Counted from the first letter of the stretch, positions 34,147-43,169 are shown. The stretch is 64,000 nucleotides of DNA from Ga0074130 sp035565355 (GCA_035565355.1 DATMSM010000079.1:10945-74944), one strand, 5' to 3'. Program-made: numbers and translations. The notes: generated by a model from the letters alone, not told the origin.

Positions 34147-34819
34147 CGACTACAAGCGCGTGCTCGAGGCCGCGCTGCTCGCCACCAGCGAACCGATGAC
34201 GCTGGCCGACCTGAAAAAGCTCTTTGACGAGCAGTTCGACGACGAGACCTGGCGTACGCTTCTGGACGATTTGCGCCGCGACTGGTCACAAAGGGGCGTA
34301 GAACTGGTACAGTTGGCAACCGGCTGGCGTTTTCAGACCAAGCCTGAATATCAGGCCTATATTGATCGGCTCAAGACCGAGAAAGCACCGAAGTACTCGC
34401 GTGCGGTCATGGAAACCCTGGCGATCATCGCCTACAGGCAGCCGGTTACCCGTGGCGACATCGAAGACATTCGTGGCGTCGCCGTATCACCAAACATATT
34501 GAAAACCCTGGAAGGGCGCGGCTGGATTGATGCCGTGGGCCATCGCGATGCGCCCGGCCGTCCGGCCCTCTACGCAACCACGCGCACCTTCCTGGATGAC
34601 CTGGGCCTTCGTAGTCTGGCTGAGCTACCGCCGCTCACCGAGATCGAAGGGATGATGGATCTTGTCGATTCCGTGCCGCCAATCCAAGCAAAGGCTGAAG
34701 CCGCAATTGAAGCCGCAGTTGAAACACCAGCGGACTCCGACGAATCCGCGCCGCAAACTGAATCAGAAACCGAAGGGATGATGGATCTTGCCGAATCCGC
34801 GTCGCAACAGCAGCAATAA
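34124..34819 (+). CDS. scpB: Segregation and condensation protein B
   Basis: The 231-residue protein has two winged-helix domains (about 5-165) with the family motif SRAVMETLAIIAYRQPVTRGDIEDIRGV split over strands, and a C-terminal acidic tail (about 170-231). ScpB dimerises and binds ScpA in the SMC complex. The tail contains the block EGMMDL twice, from a 20-nt DNA duplication. The gene overlaps scpA by 23 bp and rluB by about 32 bp. Confidence 0.93.
   Translation: MLQLYKPDDYKRVLEAALLATSEPMTLADLKKLFDEQFDDETWRTLLDDLRRDWSQRGVELVQLATGWRFQTKPEYQAYIDRLKTEKAPKYSRAVMETLAIIAYRQPVTRGDIEDIRGVAVSPNILKTLEGRGWIDAVGHRDAPGRPALYATTRTFLDDLGLRSLAELPPLTEIEGMMDLVDSVPPIQAKAEAAIEAAVETPADSDESAPQTESETEGMMDLAESASQQQQ
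34645..34790 (+). repeat. 20-nt direct duplication in the 3' part of scpB
   Basis: CGAAGGGATGATGGATCTTG occurs at 34645-34664 and again at 34771-34790, 126 bp apart and in frame, with partial similarity continuing for about 17 bp after each copy. The last three bases of the second copy are the TTG proposed as the rluB start. Confidence 0.9.
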
Positions 34820-36134
34820 GAACACCCCATTCCGCTCTGCCGGCGCTCAGCCGCAGGGTGGGCAGCCTGGTCGCCGCGGCGCCAGTCGCTTCAACAAGCC
34901 GGGTAGCGGGCAGGGCGGCGGTGGCCGCAACATGCTGGTCACCGATCCGGAACCCAAGCTGCACAAGGCGCTTGCCGATGCCGGTCTGGGCTCGCGCCGT
35001 GAGCTCGAGGACTGGATCATCGCCGGCCGCGTCAGCGTCAACGGCATGCCGGCCCACGTTGGCCAGCGCATCGGGCCGGAGGACAAGATCCGCGTCAATG
35101 GCAAGCTGATCCAGCTGCGCTTTGCGCAAGGCCGTCTGCCGCGCGTCCTTATCTATCACAAGCCCGAAGGCGAGATCGTCTCGCGTGACGATCCGGAGGG
35201 CCGTCCTAGCGTGTTCGACAAGCTGCCGCGCCTCAAGGCCGGCCGCTGGATCACCGTCGGTCGTCTCGACTTCAACTCCTGCGGTCTGCTGGTCGTCACC
35301 AATAACGGCGATCTGGCCAACCGCATGATGCATCCGCGCTACGAACTGGAGCGCGAGTATGCCGTGCGCATTCTCGGCGAACTGACGGACGAGCAAAAGC
35401 AGCAACTGCTCGACGGCGTCATGCTCGAAGACGGGCCGGCCAAGTTCAACAGCCTGATCGACCGGGGTGGCGAAGGCAGCAACCACTGGTATCACGTGAC
35501 CTTGAATGAAGGCCGCAACCGTGAGGTGCGCCGCATGTTCGAAGCCATCGGCCTGACCGTGAGCCGCCTGATGCGCGTGCGCTATGGCCCGATCAGCCTG
35601 CCGCCACGCCTCAAGCGCGGCCAGTGCCACGATCTTGAGCCGCAGGAACTGGAACAGTTGATGGCGTGGGCGCGCAGTCTGCCCGAGCCCGAGCCGCACG
35701 AATTTGACGATGATGAGCTGATGCCGCTGGAGACCAGCGACGACGAGCATGAAGAAGGCGATATCAACGGCAATGTGATTGGTGGTCTCAGTGAGCACCG
35801 TAGTCAAGGGCAGGAGCGCAACGAGCGCAGCAGGCCGCAACGCCAGCCGCGCAAGGGGGGAGGCGCACCGCAGGGTGGCCGCCAGGGCAATCCGCAAGGC
35901 CAGCGTGTTCAGGGCGGGGATGCCCAAGGTCAGGGTGCTGCCGCTAACAGGAAGCGGCGCCCCAAGCGTCCGGCCAATCCGCAGCCGGGCGGTGAAGGCC
36001 AGGCTGCTGCTGCGCCGCAAGGCCCGGTGGTGGAGGGTGGTGCGGAAGGCAAGCCGGCCGGCAACAAGTCGCGCAATCGACGCCGTCGCTCCGGCCCGCG
36101 CAAAAAGCCGGAATCTTCGGATTCTTCATTGTGA
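34788..36134 (+). CDS. rluB: 23S rRNA pseudouridine(2605) synthase RluB-like
   Basis: The 448-residue protein has an Arg/Gly/Ser-rich start (about 1-48), an S4 domain (LHKALADAGLGSRRELEDWI) and an RsuA/RluB/E/F catalytic domain with the aspartate in TVGRLDFNSCGLLVVTN. The last ~150 residues are acidic then Gln/Gly/Arg/Lys-rich, a disordered tail common in betaproteobacterial homologues. The start is uncertain: a TTG at 34788, inside scpB, or the ATG at 34932, which would begin just before the S4 domain. Confidence 0.85.
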   Translation: MPNPRRNSSNKNTPFRSAGAQPQGGQPGRRGASRFNKPGSGQGGGGRNMLVTDPEPKLHKALADAGLGSRRELEDWIIAGRVSVNGMPAHVGQRIGPEDKIRVNGKLIQLRFAQGRLPRVLIYHKPEGEIVSRDDPEGRPSVFDKLPRLKAGRWITVGRLDFNSCGLLVVTNNGDLANRMMHPRYELEREYAVRILGELTDEQKQQLLDGVMLEDGPAKFNSLIDRGGEGSNHWYHVTLNEGRNREVRRMFEAIGLTVSRLMRVRYGPISLPPRLKRGQCHDLEPQELEQLMAWARSLPEPEPHEFDDDELMPLETSDDEHEEGDINGNVIGGLSEHRSQGQERNERSRPQRQPRKGGGAPQGGRQGNPQGQRVQGGDAQGQGAAANRKRRPKRPANPQPGGEGQAAAAPQGPVVEGGAEGKPAGNKSRNRRRRSGPRKKPESSDSSL

Positions 36135-36158
36135 AACCTGGACTTACTCTGCTATAAT
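36129..36158 (+). promoter_or_regulatory. Promoter of the rimP-nusA-infB operon
   Basis: TTGTGA (36129-36134, overlapping the rluB stop) and a perfect TATAAT (36153-36158) are spaced by 18 bp. The leader from here to rimP is about 135 nt and contains two hairpins. Confidence 0.7.
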
Positions 36159-36171
36159 GCTGCACTTTCCA

Positions 36172-36195
36172 CGGCATTGCTGCTTACCAATGCCG
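36172..36195 (+). promoter_or_regulatory. Upstream hairpin in the rimP leader
   Basis: CGGCATTG (36172-36179) and CAATGCCG (36188-36195) form a perfect 8-bp stem with an eight-base loop shortly after the predicted transcription start. It could be an antitermination or NusA-binding element, or a 5' stabiliser. Confidence 0.5.
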
Positions 36196-36238
36196 CATGA
36201 CCCGAGAACACCCGGGCCATGGTCTCAGAATCAATAAT

Positions 36239-36262
36239 AAATGGGCATTGCGCCCATTTTTT
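36239..36262 (+). terminator. Intrinsic terminator in the rimP-nusA leader (attenuator candidate)
   Basis: AAATGGGC (36239-36246) and GCCCATTT (36252-36259) form an 8-bp stem with a five-base loop, and the T run covers 36257-36262. It lies between the TATAAT promoter and the rimP start, so transcripts must pass it to reach nusA. In E. coli the homologous operon also has leader terminators and is autoregulated by NusA. Confidence 0.75.
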
Positions 36263-36301
36263 ATTTGTGCGAACGGAATAGCACATACGTACGGAATTTT
36301 C

Positions 36302-36730
36302 ATGCAACTGTTTGAATTGATTGAGCAGACTGTCGCCGGGATGGGTTATGAGCTCGTGGATTTCGAGACCAGCCCGCGCGCGCGTTTGCTGACGGTGTTT
36401 ATCGACAAGCCCGAGGGCGTGAACATTGACGACTGTGCTGCGGTCAGCAACCAGTTGTCGCGGGTGTTTACTGTCGAGAACATCGATTTTGACCGTCTTG
36501 AAGTCTCGTCGCCGGGCTTGGACCGGCCGCTCAAGAAGTTGAGCGATTTCGAGCGCTTCGCCGGACAGCAGGCCAATATCCGCCTGCGTGTGGCGGTCGA
36601 GAATCAAAGGAATTTCACCGGAACCCTGTTGGGGGTTCGTGACGGGCGCGTGTGTCTGGATACCGAAAAGGGCGAGCTGGTGGTGGCTCTTGAGGAACTC
36701 GACAAGGCCCGTCTGGTGCCCAAGTTTTGA
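36302..36730 (+). CDS. rimP: Ribosome maturation factor RimP
   Basis: The 142-residue protein has the RimP two-domain layout: an N-terminal alpha/beta domain (FELIEQTVAGMGYELVDFE) with the conserved VSSPGLDRPLKK turn, and a C-terminal SH3-like domain. RimP assists assembly of the 30S subunit. The ATG at 36302 gives the family start; an ATG at 36197 is in frame through the terminator hairpin but the translated extension is not RimP-like. Confidence 0.94.
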   Translation: MQLFELIEQTVAGMGYELVDFETSPRARLLTVFIDKPEGVNIDDCAAVSNQLSRVFTVENIDFDRLEVSSPGLDRPLKKLSDFERFAGQQANIRLRVAVENQRNFTGTLLGVRDGRVCLDTEKGELVVALEELDKARLVPKF

Positions 36731-36764
36731 AATTAGCGGATAAAGAAATTCGGAGGAATACTGA

Positions 36765-38246
36765 ATGAGTCGCGAACTGCTGTTGCTGGTCGATGCACTG
36801 GCGCGTGAAAAGAATGTGCAGAAGGAAGTGGTCTTTATTGCCCTTGAGATGGCGCTCGCCTCGGCGACCAAGAAGCGCATTCACGATGATGCCGACGTGC
36901 GTGTCGAGGTCGACCGCGAAACTGGCGACTACGAGGCCTTCCGCCGCTGGCATGTGCTGCTCGACGCTGATGTGGAAAACGACGAAAACCAGGTCGGCCT
37001 GATTGATGCCAAGGAGCAGTTGCCGGATGTGCAGGTCGACGACTACATCGAGGAAAACCTAGAGCCCGTGGACTTCGGTCGTATCGGCGCCCAGGCCGCC
37101 AAGCAGGTGATCCTGCAGAAGATCCGCGATGCTGAGCGCGAGCAGGTCCTGAACGATTTCCTCGAACGCAAGGAAAAACTGGTGACTGGCACCGTCAAGC
37201 GCATGGAGCGCGGCAATGCCATCATCGAAGCCGGCCGTATCGAAGCGCTGCTGCCGCGCGACCAGATGATCCCCAAGGAAAACCTGCGCCCGGGCGACCG
37301 TGTGCGTGCTTTCCTGTTCAAGGTGGATCGCCAGGCGCGCGGCCCGCAACTGATTCTGTCGCGCACCTCGCCCGAATTCATTATGGAGCTGTTCCGTCTG
37401 GAAGTGCCGGAAATCGAAGACGGCCTGCTGGAAATCCGCTCCGCCGCCCGCGATCCGGGCATCCGCGCCAAGATCGCCGTCAAGTCGAACGACCAGCGCA
37501 TTGATCCAATCGGAACTTGCGTCGGCATGCGCGGTTCGCGTGTTACCGCGGTGACCAATGAGCTGGCCGGCGAGCGTGTGGACATCATCCTGTGGTCGGC
37601 AGAGCCGGCGCAGTTCGTGATCGGCGCCCTGGCGCCGGCCGAAGTGGCGAGCATCGTCGTCGATGAAGACAAGCACAGCATGGATGTGGTGGTGGACGAG
37701 GCAAATCTGGCCATCGCCATCGGCCGCAGCGGCCAGAACGTGCGTCTGGCTTCCGAGCTGACCGGCTGGCAGATCAATTTGATGACGGTCGAACAGTCGG
37801 CCGAGCGTCAGGAGGTTGAGGCCGGTGCTATTCGTGCCGTGTTCATGGAAAAGCTGGACGTGGATGAGGAAGTCGCCGACATCCTGATCGCCGAGGGCTT
37901 TTCGACGTTAGAAGAGGTCGCTTACGTACCGCTTGCCGAAATGCTGGAAATCGATGCTTTCGACGAAGCCACCGTGAACGAGCTGCGTGACCGCGCCCGC
38001 AACGTGTTGCTGACCGAAGCGATCAGCGACGAGGAACAACTGGAAGGTGTGGAAGAGGCCATGCTTAGCCTCGATGGCATGGACAAGAGCCTGGCCGCCA
38101 AGCTGTCGCGTGGCGGCATCAAGAATCGTGACGACCTGGCCGATCTGGCTGTGGACGAACTGACCGAAATGACGGGCATAGACGAAGAGCGCGCCAAGGC
38201 GCTGATTACCAAGGCGCGTGCGCACTGGTTTGCGGGAGAGGCGTAA
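36765..38246 (+). CDS. nusA: Transcription termination/antitermination protein NusA
   Basis: The 493-residue protein has the N-terminal RNA polymerase-binding domain (SRELLLLVDALAREKN), S1 domain (about 135-200), two KH domains (with GRSGQNVRLASELTGW) and two acidic C-terminal repeats as in E. coli NusA (495 residues). It modulates pausing, termination and antitermination and probably regulates its own operon through the leader. A GGAGGA site lies 8 bp before the ATG. Confidence 0.97.
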   Translation: MSRELLLLVDALAREKNVQKEVVFIALEMALASATKKRIHDDADVRVEVDRETGDYEAFRRWHVLLDADVENDENQVGLIDAKEQLPDVQVDDYIEENLEPVDFGRIGAQAAKQVILQKIRDAEREQVLNDFLERKEKLVTGTVKRMERGNAIIEAGRIEALLPRDQMIPKENLRPGDRVRAFLFKVDRQARGPQLILSRTSPEFIMELFRLEVPEIEDGLLEIRSAARDPGIRAKIAVKSNDQRIDPIGTCVGMRGSRVTAVTNELAGERVDIILWSAEPAQFVIGALAPAEVASIVVDEDKHSMDVVVDEANLAIAIGRSGQNVRLASELTGWQINLMTVEQSAERQEVEAGAIRAVFMEKLDVDEEVADILIAEGFSTLEEVAYVPLAEMLEIDAFDEATVNELRDRARNVLLTEAISDEEQLEGVEEAMLSLDGMDKSLAAKLSRGGIKNRDDLADLAVDELTEMTGIDEERAKALITKARAHWFAGEA

Positions 38247-38265
38247 GCCCGGGAGAAGCTAATAC

Positions 38266-40986
38266 ATGGCTCAAATGAGTGTTGCCCAATTTGCCAGCGA
38301 GCTGAAAATGCCCGCGGCTGCGCTGCTAGAGCAGTTGCAGAAGGCAGGCGTCAGTAAGTCTGCCGCTGATGATTCCTTGACGGAAACCGACAAGGCCCGT
38401 CTGCTGGAGTACCTGCGCAAGTCGCACGGTGGCGAGGCAGAAGCAAAATCCAAGATCACGCTGACGCGCAAGCAGACCAGCGAGATCAAGGCTGCCGATT
38501 CGACCGGCAAGGCGCGCACGATTCAGGTTGAAGTGCGCAAGAAGCGCGTCCTGGTGCGTCGTGATACGCCGGAGGCGGCCGCCGATGCACCGGAAGCCGT
38601 GCTCGAAGCGCCCGTTATCGAGGAGCCGATAATCGAACCGCCCGTGGTCGAAGTTCCGCCGCCGGTGGTCGAAGAGATTCCTGTCGTGGTCGAGCCGGAG
38701 CCGGTGGTTGAGCCCGTCGTCGAAGCGCCGGTCGTTGAAGCCCCCGTTGCCGTTGAGGCGCCCGTTGCAGAGCCCGAGCCGGTCAAGAAGCCGGGTAAGA
38801 AGGAGCCTGTGGTCGTGCGCCGTTCGGTGATTGATGCCGAGCAACAGGCGATTCGCGATGCCGAAGCGCGCCGTGCGGCCGATCTGGCTGCGATCCAGGC
38901 TGCCGACAAGAAGGCCAAGCTAGAACGTGAGCAAGCCGCCCGCGAACGCGAAGAGGCTGCCCGCAAGGCTGCAGCTGCACCGGCACCAGCACCGACCGGC
39001 ACGCTGCACAAGCCGGCCAAGGCGGCCGATGCCAAGCCTGAAGCCAAGACCGAAAAGCCGGGCGCCAAGAAGCCGGGCTCGAGCTGGAGCGATGACGCAG
39101 CCAAGCGCCGCGGCGGCCTCAAGACGCGCGGTGGCGACACCGGCAGTGGCTGGCGTACTGGCGGCAAGGGCCGTCATGGCCGCGGCCATCATCAGGACTC
39201 CGCACCGCAGCAACCGGCGGAAGCCATCATCCGTGACGTGCATGTGCCGGAAACCGTCACTGTCGCCGATCTGGCGCACAAGATGTCGGTCAAGGCTGCC
39301 GAGGTCATCAAGACCATGATGAAGATGGGCACCATGGTGACCATCAATCAGGTGCTGGACCAGGAAACTGCGATGATCGTGGTCGAGGAAATGGGCCACA
39401 AGGCGTTTGCCGCCAAGCTCGACGATCCCGATGCCTTCCTCGATGAAGCGCATGACGATCACAAGGACGCCGAGCTGCTGCCGCGCGCCCCTGTCGTCAC
39501 CGTCATGGGTCACGTCGACCACGGCAAGACCTCGCTGCTCGACTACATTCGTAAGGCCCGCGTGGCCAGCGGCGAAGCCGGCGGCATTACGCAACACATC
39601 GGTGCCTACCACGTGGATACCCCGCGCGGCATGATCACCTTCCTCGACACCCCGGGTCACGAGGCGTTTACCGCCATGCGGGCGCGCGGTGCCAAGGCGA
39701 CCGACATCGTCGTGCTGGTGGTTGCCGCCGACGATGGCGTGATGCCGCAGACCAAGGAAGCCATTCACCACGCACAGGCTGCTGGCGTGCCGCTGGTGGT
39801 GGCGATCAACAAGATCGACAAGCCCGATGCCAACCCCGATCGCGTCAAGCAGGAGCTGGTCGCCGAAGGCGTGGTGCCGGAAGAATATGGCGGCGACTCG
39901 CCCTTCATCCCGGTGTCGGCCAAGGTCGGTACCGGCATTGACGAGCTGCTGGAAAATATTCTGCTGCAGGCCGAAGTGCTGGAGTTGACCGCTCCGGTCG
40001 ATGCACCGGCCAAGGGCCTGGTCATCGAAGCCCGCCTCGACAAGGGTAAGGGTGCGGTTGCCACCGTGATGGTGCAGTCCGGTACCCTGAAGCGTGGCGA
40101 CACGCTGCTGGCCGGCGCCGTCTTCGGTCGCGTGCGTGCCATGCTCGACGAGAACGGCAAGCCGATTGATTCCGCCGGTCCGTCCATCCCGGTTGAAATC
40201 CAGGGGCTGACCGAAGTACCGGCTGCCGGCGACGAAGCCATCGTGCTCGGCGACGAGCGCAAGGCGCGCGAAATCGCGCTGTTCCGCCAGGGCAAGTTCC
40301 GCGACGTCAAGCTGGCCAAGGCGCAAGCCGCCAAGCTGGAGAACATGTTCGACAACATGGGCCAGGCCGAAGCCAAGCTGCTGCCGCTGATCGTCAAGGC
40401 CGACATGCAAGGTTCGCAGGAAGCGCTGGTGCAGTCGCTGCAGAAGCTCTCCACCGACGAGGTCAAGGTCAATGTCATCCACGCAGCCGTGGGTGGCATC
40501 ACCGAATCCGACGTCAACCTCGCGCAGGCCTCCAAGGCCGTCGTCATCGGCTTCAACACGCGTGCCGACACGGGTGCGCGCAAGGCGGCCGAGACCTTTG
40601 GCGTGGATATCCGCTACTACAACATCATCTATGACGCCGTGGATGAAGTGAAGCAGGCCTTGTCCGGCATGCTCGCGCCCGAAAAGAAGGAAGCCGTTAC
40701 CGGCACGGTCGAGATTCGCCAGATCTTCACGATCTCGCGCGTTGGCACCATCGCTGGTTGTATGGTCACCTCGGGCATCGTCAAGCGTTCCTCGTCGGTG
40801 CGCGTGCTGCGCAACAACGTGGTCATCCACACCGGCGAACTCGAATCGCTCAAGCGCTTCAAGGACGATGCCAAGGAAGTGCGCGAAGGTTTCGAGTGCG
40901 GTCTGAATCTCAAGGGCTTCAACGACATCGAGGTGGGCGACCAGCTCGAGGTCTTCGAAATCCAGGAAGTCGCCCGCACGCTGTAA
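38266..40986 (+). CDS. infB: Translation initiation factor IF-2
   Basis: The 906-residue GTPase has an N-terminal IF2N domain (1-55), a long Val/Pro/Glu-rich then Ala/Lys-rich linker (about 90-300), a second IF2N segment and the G domain with GHVDHGKT at 415-422, DTPGHEAF and NKID. It places fMet-tRNA on the 30S subunit. The linker includes a run of near repeats of the EAPV/EPV type between about 108 and 175. It is 19 bp after nusA. Confidence 0.97.
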   Translation: MAQMSVAQFASELKMPAAALLEQLQKAGVSKSAADDSLTETDKARLLEYLRKSHGGEAEAKSKITLTRKQTSEIKAADSTGKARTIQVEVRKKRVLVRRDTPEAAADAPEAVLEAPVIEEPIIEPPVVEVPPPVVEEIPVVVEPEPVVEPVVEAPVVEAPVAVEAPVAEPEPVKKPGKKEPVVVRRSVIDAEQQAIRDAEARRAADLAAIQAADKKAKLEREQAAREREEAARKAAAAPAPAPTGTLHKPAKAADAKPEAKTEKPGAKKPGSSWSDDAAKRRGGLKTRGGDTGSGWRTGGKGRHGRGHHQDSAPQQPAEAIIRDVHVPETVTVADLAHKMSVKAAEVIKTMMKMGTMVTINQVLDQETAMIVVEEMGHKAFAAKLDDPDAFLDEAHDDHKDAELLPRAPVVTVMGHVDHGKTSLLDYIRKARVASGEAGGITQHIGAYHVDTPRGMITFLDTPGHEAFTAMRARGAKATDIVVLVVAADDGVMPQTKEAIHHAQAAGVPLVVAINKIDKPDANPDRVKQELVAEGVVPEEYGGDSPFIPVSAKVGTGIDELLENILLQAEVLELTAPVDAPAKGLVIEARLDKGKGAVATVMVQSGTLKRGDTLLAGAVFGRVRAMLDENGKPIDSAGPSIPVEIQGLTEVPAAGDEAIVLGDERKAREIALFRQGKFRDVKLAKAQAAKLENMFDNMGQAEAKLLPLIVKADMQGSQEALVQSLQKLSTDEVKVNVIHAAVGGITESDVNLAQASKAVVIGFNTRADTGARKAAETFGVDIRYYNIIYDAVDEVKQALSGMLAPEKKEAVTGTVEIRQIFTISRVGTIAGCMVTSGIVKRSSSVRVLRNNVVIHTGELESLKRFKDDAKEVREGFECGLNLKGFNDIEVGDQLEVFEIQEVARTL

Positions 40987-41020
40987 GCGGTTCGCGAGCA
41001 GTCGTCAAAGCAGTACACGG

Positions 41021-41047
41021 ACGGGCAGCTGAATTTCGGCTGCCCGT
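41021..41047 (+). other. Hairpin between infB and rbfA
   Basis: ACGGGCAGC (41021-41029) pairs with GCTGCCCGT (41039-41047), a 9-bp perfect stem. Only TTCT follows, so termination would be weak. It may moderate read-through or mark an RNA-processing point in the operon. Confidence 0.5.
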
Positions 41048-41065
41048 TCTCACTCAGGAGTTCAT

Positions 41066-41443
41066 ATGCCCAAGGAATTTTCTCGCTCCAGCCGCGTGGT
41101 CGAGCAGATCAAGCGCGAACTGGCCGAGCTGATCCGTCTTGAACTCAAGGATCCGCGCGTCAAGTTCGTCACCATCAACGACGTCGAGATCACGCCGGAC
41201 TACGCCCACGCCAAGATATTCTTTACCGTACTCGAGACCGAAAAGCGCGCCGAGATCGAAGCCGGCCTGCAGCGCGGCTCCGGCTTCCTGCGCCGCGAGC
41301 TGGGCAAGCGTGTGCGCATCCACACGCTGCCGCAACTGCACTTCGTCTATGACGCCTCGGTGGAGCAGGGTGCGCACATGTCCAAGCTGATTGACGAAGC
41401 GGTGCGTTCCGATCAGCCTAAAGATGACGCAGAGGGAAAGTGA
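41066..41443 (+). CDS. rbfA: Ribosome-binding factor A
   Basis: The 125-residue KH-type protein has the RbfA signature (SRVVEQIKRELAELIRLELK, then LRRELGKRVRIHTLPQLHF). RbfA binds the 30S subunit near the 5' helix of 16S rRNA during maturation and cold adaptation. A CAGGAG site precedes the ATG. The stop overlaps the GTG of truB by 4 bp, as is common. Confidence 0.95.
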   Translation: MPKEFSRSSRVVEQIKRELAELIRLELKDPRVKFVTINDVEITPDYAHAKIFFTVLETEKRAEIEAGLQRGSGFLRRELGKRVRIHTLPQLHFVYDASVEQGAHMSKLIDEAVRSDQPKDDAEGK

Positions 41444-42336
41444 GCAAACCGCGTAGTGCTCCGCGCCGTAAAGTCGATGGTGTGCTGCTGCTTGATAAGC
41501 CGCAGGGGCTGAGCTCGAACACGGCGCTGCAGATCGCGCGCCGCCTGTTCAACGCCGAGAAGGCCGGCCATACCGGCACCCTCGATCCCATGGCAACAGG
41601 TTTGCTGCCACTCTGTTTCGGTGAGGCCACCAAGTTTTCCAGCGAGCTGCTCGACGCCGACAAGGCTTACGCGGCAACGCTCAAGCTCGGCGTGACCACG
41701 ACCACGGCGGATGCCGAGGGCGAGGTGCTGCAGAAGCGACCGGTGGCGGTGACGCAAGCGATGCTGGATGCGGCGCTGGCCAAGTTCACAGGCCCGATTT
41801 CGCAAGTGCCGCCGATGTATTCGGCCCTCAAGCGCGACGGCAAGCCGCTCTACGAATACGCCCGCGCCGGCGTCGAGCTTGAACGCGAGGCGCGCAATGT
41901 CGTCATTCACAAAATTGCACTGCTGGGCTGGCAGGGCGACGAAGTAAGCATCGCCGTCGATTGCAGCAAGGGCACCTATATCCGTACCCTGGCCGAGGAT
42001 ATCGGCGAGCTTCTCGGTTGCGGCGCACACCTGACCGCACTACGGCGTACGCGCATTGCCACGATTACGCTGGACGGTGCGGTGACGCTCGAACAACTGG
42101 AAAATACGCCGGACCGGGATGCGCTGCTGGCTGCCACCGAATCGCTGCTTGGCGATTTGCCCGAGGCGCATCTCGACGCCGCCGCCAGCGACCGCCTCCT
42201 GCACGGTCAGCCGGTGACTGTGGCGGGGGTATCGGCGCCGCGCTATCGGACCTATGCGGCCGACGGCCGCTTTATCGGCCTGTGCATGCTGGATGCGCAA
42301 GGCCGTCTGGCGCCCAAGCGCCTGATCGCCGCCTGA
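41440..42336 (+). CDS. truB: tRNA pseudouridine(55) synthase
   Basis: The 298-residue enzyme makes pseudouridine 55 in the T-loop of tRNAs. The catalytic aspartate is D49 in GHTGTLDPMATG, and the KGTYIRTLAEDIGE motif and C-terminal PUA-like segment are present. It starts at GTG overlapping the rbfA stop. The next gene, murI, follows after 8 bp. Confidence 0.95.
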   Translation: MSKPRSAPRRKVDGVLLLDKPQGLSSNTALQIARRLFNAEKAGHTGTLDPMATGLLPLCFGEATKFSSELLDADKAYAATLKLGVTTTTADAEGEVLQKRPVAVTQAMLDAALAKFTGPISQVPPMYSALKRDGKPLYEYARAGVELEREARNVVIHKIALLGWQGDEVSIAVDCSKGTYIRTLAEDIGELLGCGAHLTALRRTRIATITLDGAVTLEQLENTPDRDALLAATESLLGDLPEAHLDAAASDRLLHGQPVTVAGVSAPRYRTYAADGRFIGLCMLDAQGRLAPKRLIAA

Positions 42337-42344
42337 TTCCGCCG

Positions 42345-43136
42345 ATGAGCCGCGCTCCGATCGGTGTGTTCGACTCTGGTGTCGGCGGGCTCTCGGTAGT
42401 ACGGACGATTACCGAGCTGATGCCTGCCGAATCGCTGCTTTACGTCGCCGATACCGCGCATTGTCCCTATGGGGTGCGCTCGATTGAATACCTGCAGAGC
42501 CGAGCCATGCACATCAGCAGCTATCTGCAGGCGCAGGGCGCCAAGGCCATTGTCGTCGCCTGCAATACGGCCACGGTGGCAACCATTGCCACCCTGCGCG
42601 CAAATTTCAGCCTACCCATCATCGGCATCGAACCGGCCATCCGTCCGGCGGCGGCGAATACGAAAAGCGGCGTCATCGGCGTGTTGGCAACCGCGGCAAC
42701 GCTGGGCAGCGCGCACTTGACGGCGCTGATCGAGCGCCATACCGAATACCACGAGGTCGTCACTTCGGCTTGCCCAGGCTGGGTCGAGGCGGTCGAGGCG
42801 GGCGAACTGGACAGCCCGGAGACGCGCGCGCTAGTCGCCGCGAGTGTGCAACCCTTGTTGGACGCCGGTGCCGACACCCTGGTGCTCGGCTGCACGCATT
42901 TCCCCTTCCTGATGCCGCTGATCGAGGCGGTGGCCGGCCCCAATATCCGTGTCCTGGAAACAGGAATGCCGGTTGCTCGCCAGTTGCAGCGGCGTCTGCA
43001 GAGCGAGGGTTTGACGGCATCCGGCGGCAATGTGCCCGCCCATCGTTTTCTGAGCTCTGCCGATCCGCAGGCGCAGGCGGCTTTTGTCCGCCAGTACTGG
43101 CCTGGCGTGGGGGCGATCGCGCATTTGCCCGCCTGA
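42345..43136 (+). CDS. murI: Glutamate racemase
   Basis: The 263-residue enzyme supplies D-glutamate for peptidoglycan. The two catalytic cysteines are C73 (VACNTAT) and C183 (LGCTHFPF), with FDSGVGGLSV at the N-terminus. I set the start at the ATG at 42345, 8 bp after truB; the open frame continues upstream inside truB but has no family similarity. It ends the rimP-truB gene run before the rpsO promoter. Confidence 0.94.
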   Translation: MSRAPIGVFDSGVGGLSVVRTITELMPAESLLYVADTAHCPYGVRSIEYLQSRAMHISSYLQAQGAKAIVVACNTATVATIATLRANFSLPIIGIEPAIRPAAANTKSGVIGVLATAATLGSAHLTALIERHTEYHEVVTSACPGWVEAVEAGELDSPETRALVAASVQPLLDAGADTLVLGCTHFPFLMPLIEAVAGPNIRVLETGMPVARQLQRRLQSEGLTASGGNVPAHRFLSSADPQAQAAFVRQYWPGVGAIAHLPA

Positions 43137-43169
43137 GCCGGGTGACGCGATTCGGTCGCGCGCAAAGGC

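Noticed and set aside
35800..36130. A frameshifted or foreign segment at the 3' end of rluB
   Set aside because: The Gln/Gly/Arg-rich composition is unusual but the frame is intact and such tails are common in betaproteobacterial RluB.
36197..36301. An N-terminal extension or leader peptide before rimP
   Set aside because: The ATG at 36197 is in frame with rimP but its codons run through the terminator hairpin, no ribosome site precedes it, and RimP proteins do not have this extension.
36135..36301. metY (initiator tRNA) ahead of rimP as in E. coli
   Set aside because: No cloverleaf or tRNA-like T-loop sequence can be found in this stretch.
38566..38850. A tandem repeat or CRISPR-like array in the infB linker
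   Set aside because: The repeated GAAGCGCCCGT-type units encode a Val/Pro/Glu-rich linker in frame; spacing is irregular and IF-2 linkers are commonly of this kind.
38920..40830. A 636-codon minus-strand open frame opposite infB
   Set aside because: It mirrors the conserved IF-2 coding frame; its His/Asp/Gly-rich translation is typical of antisense shadow frames.
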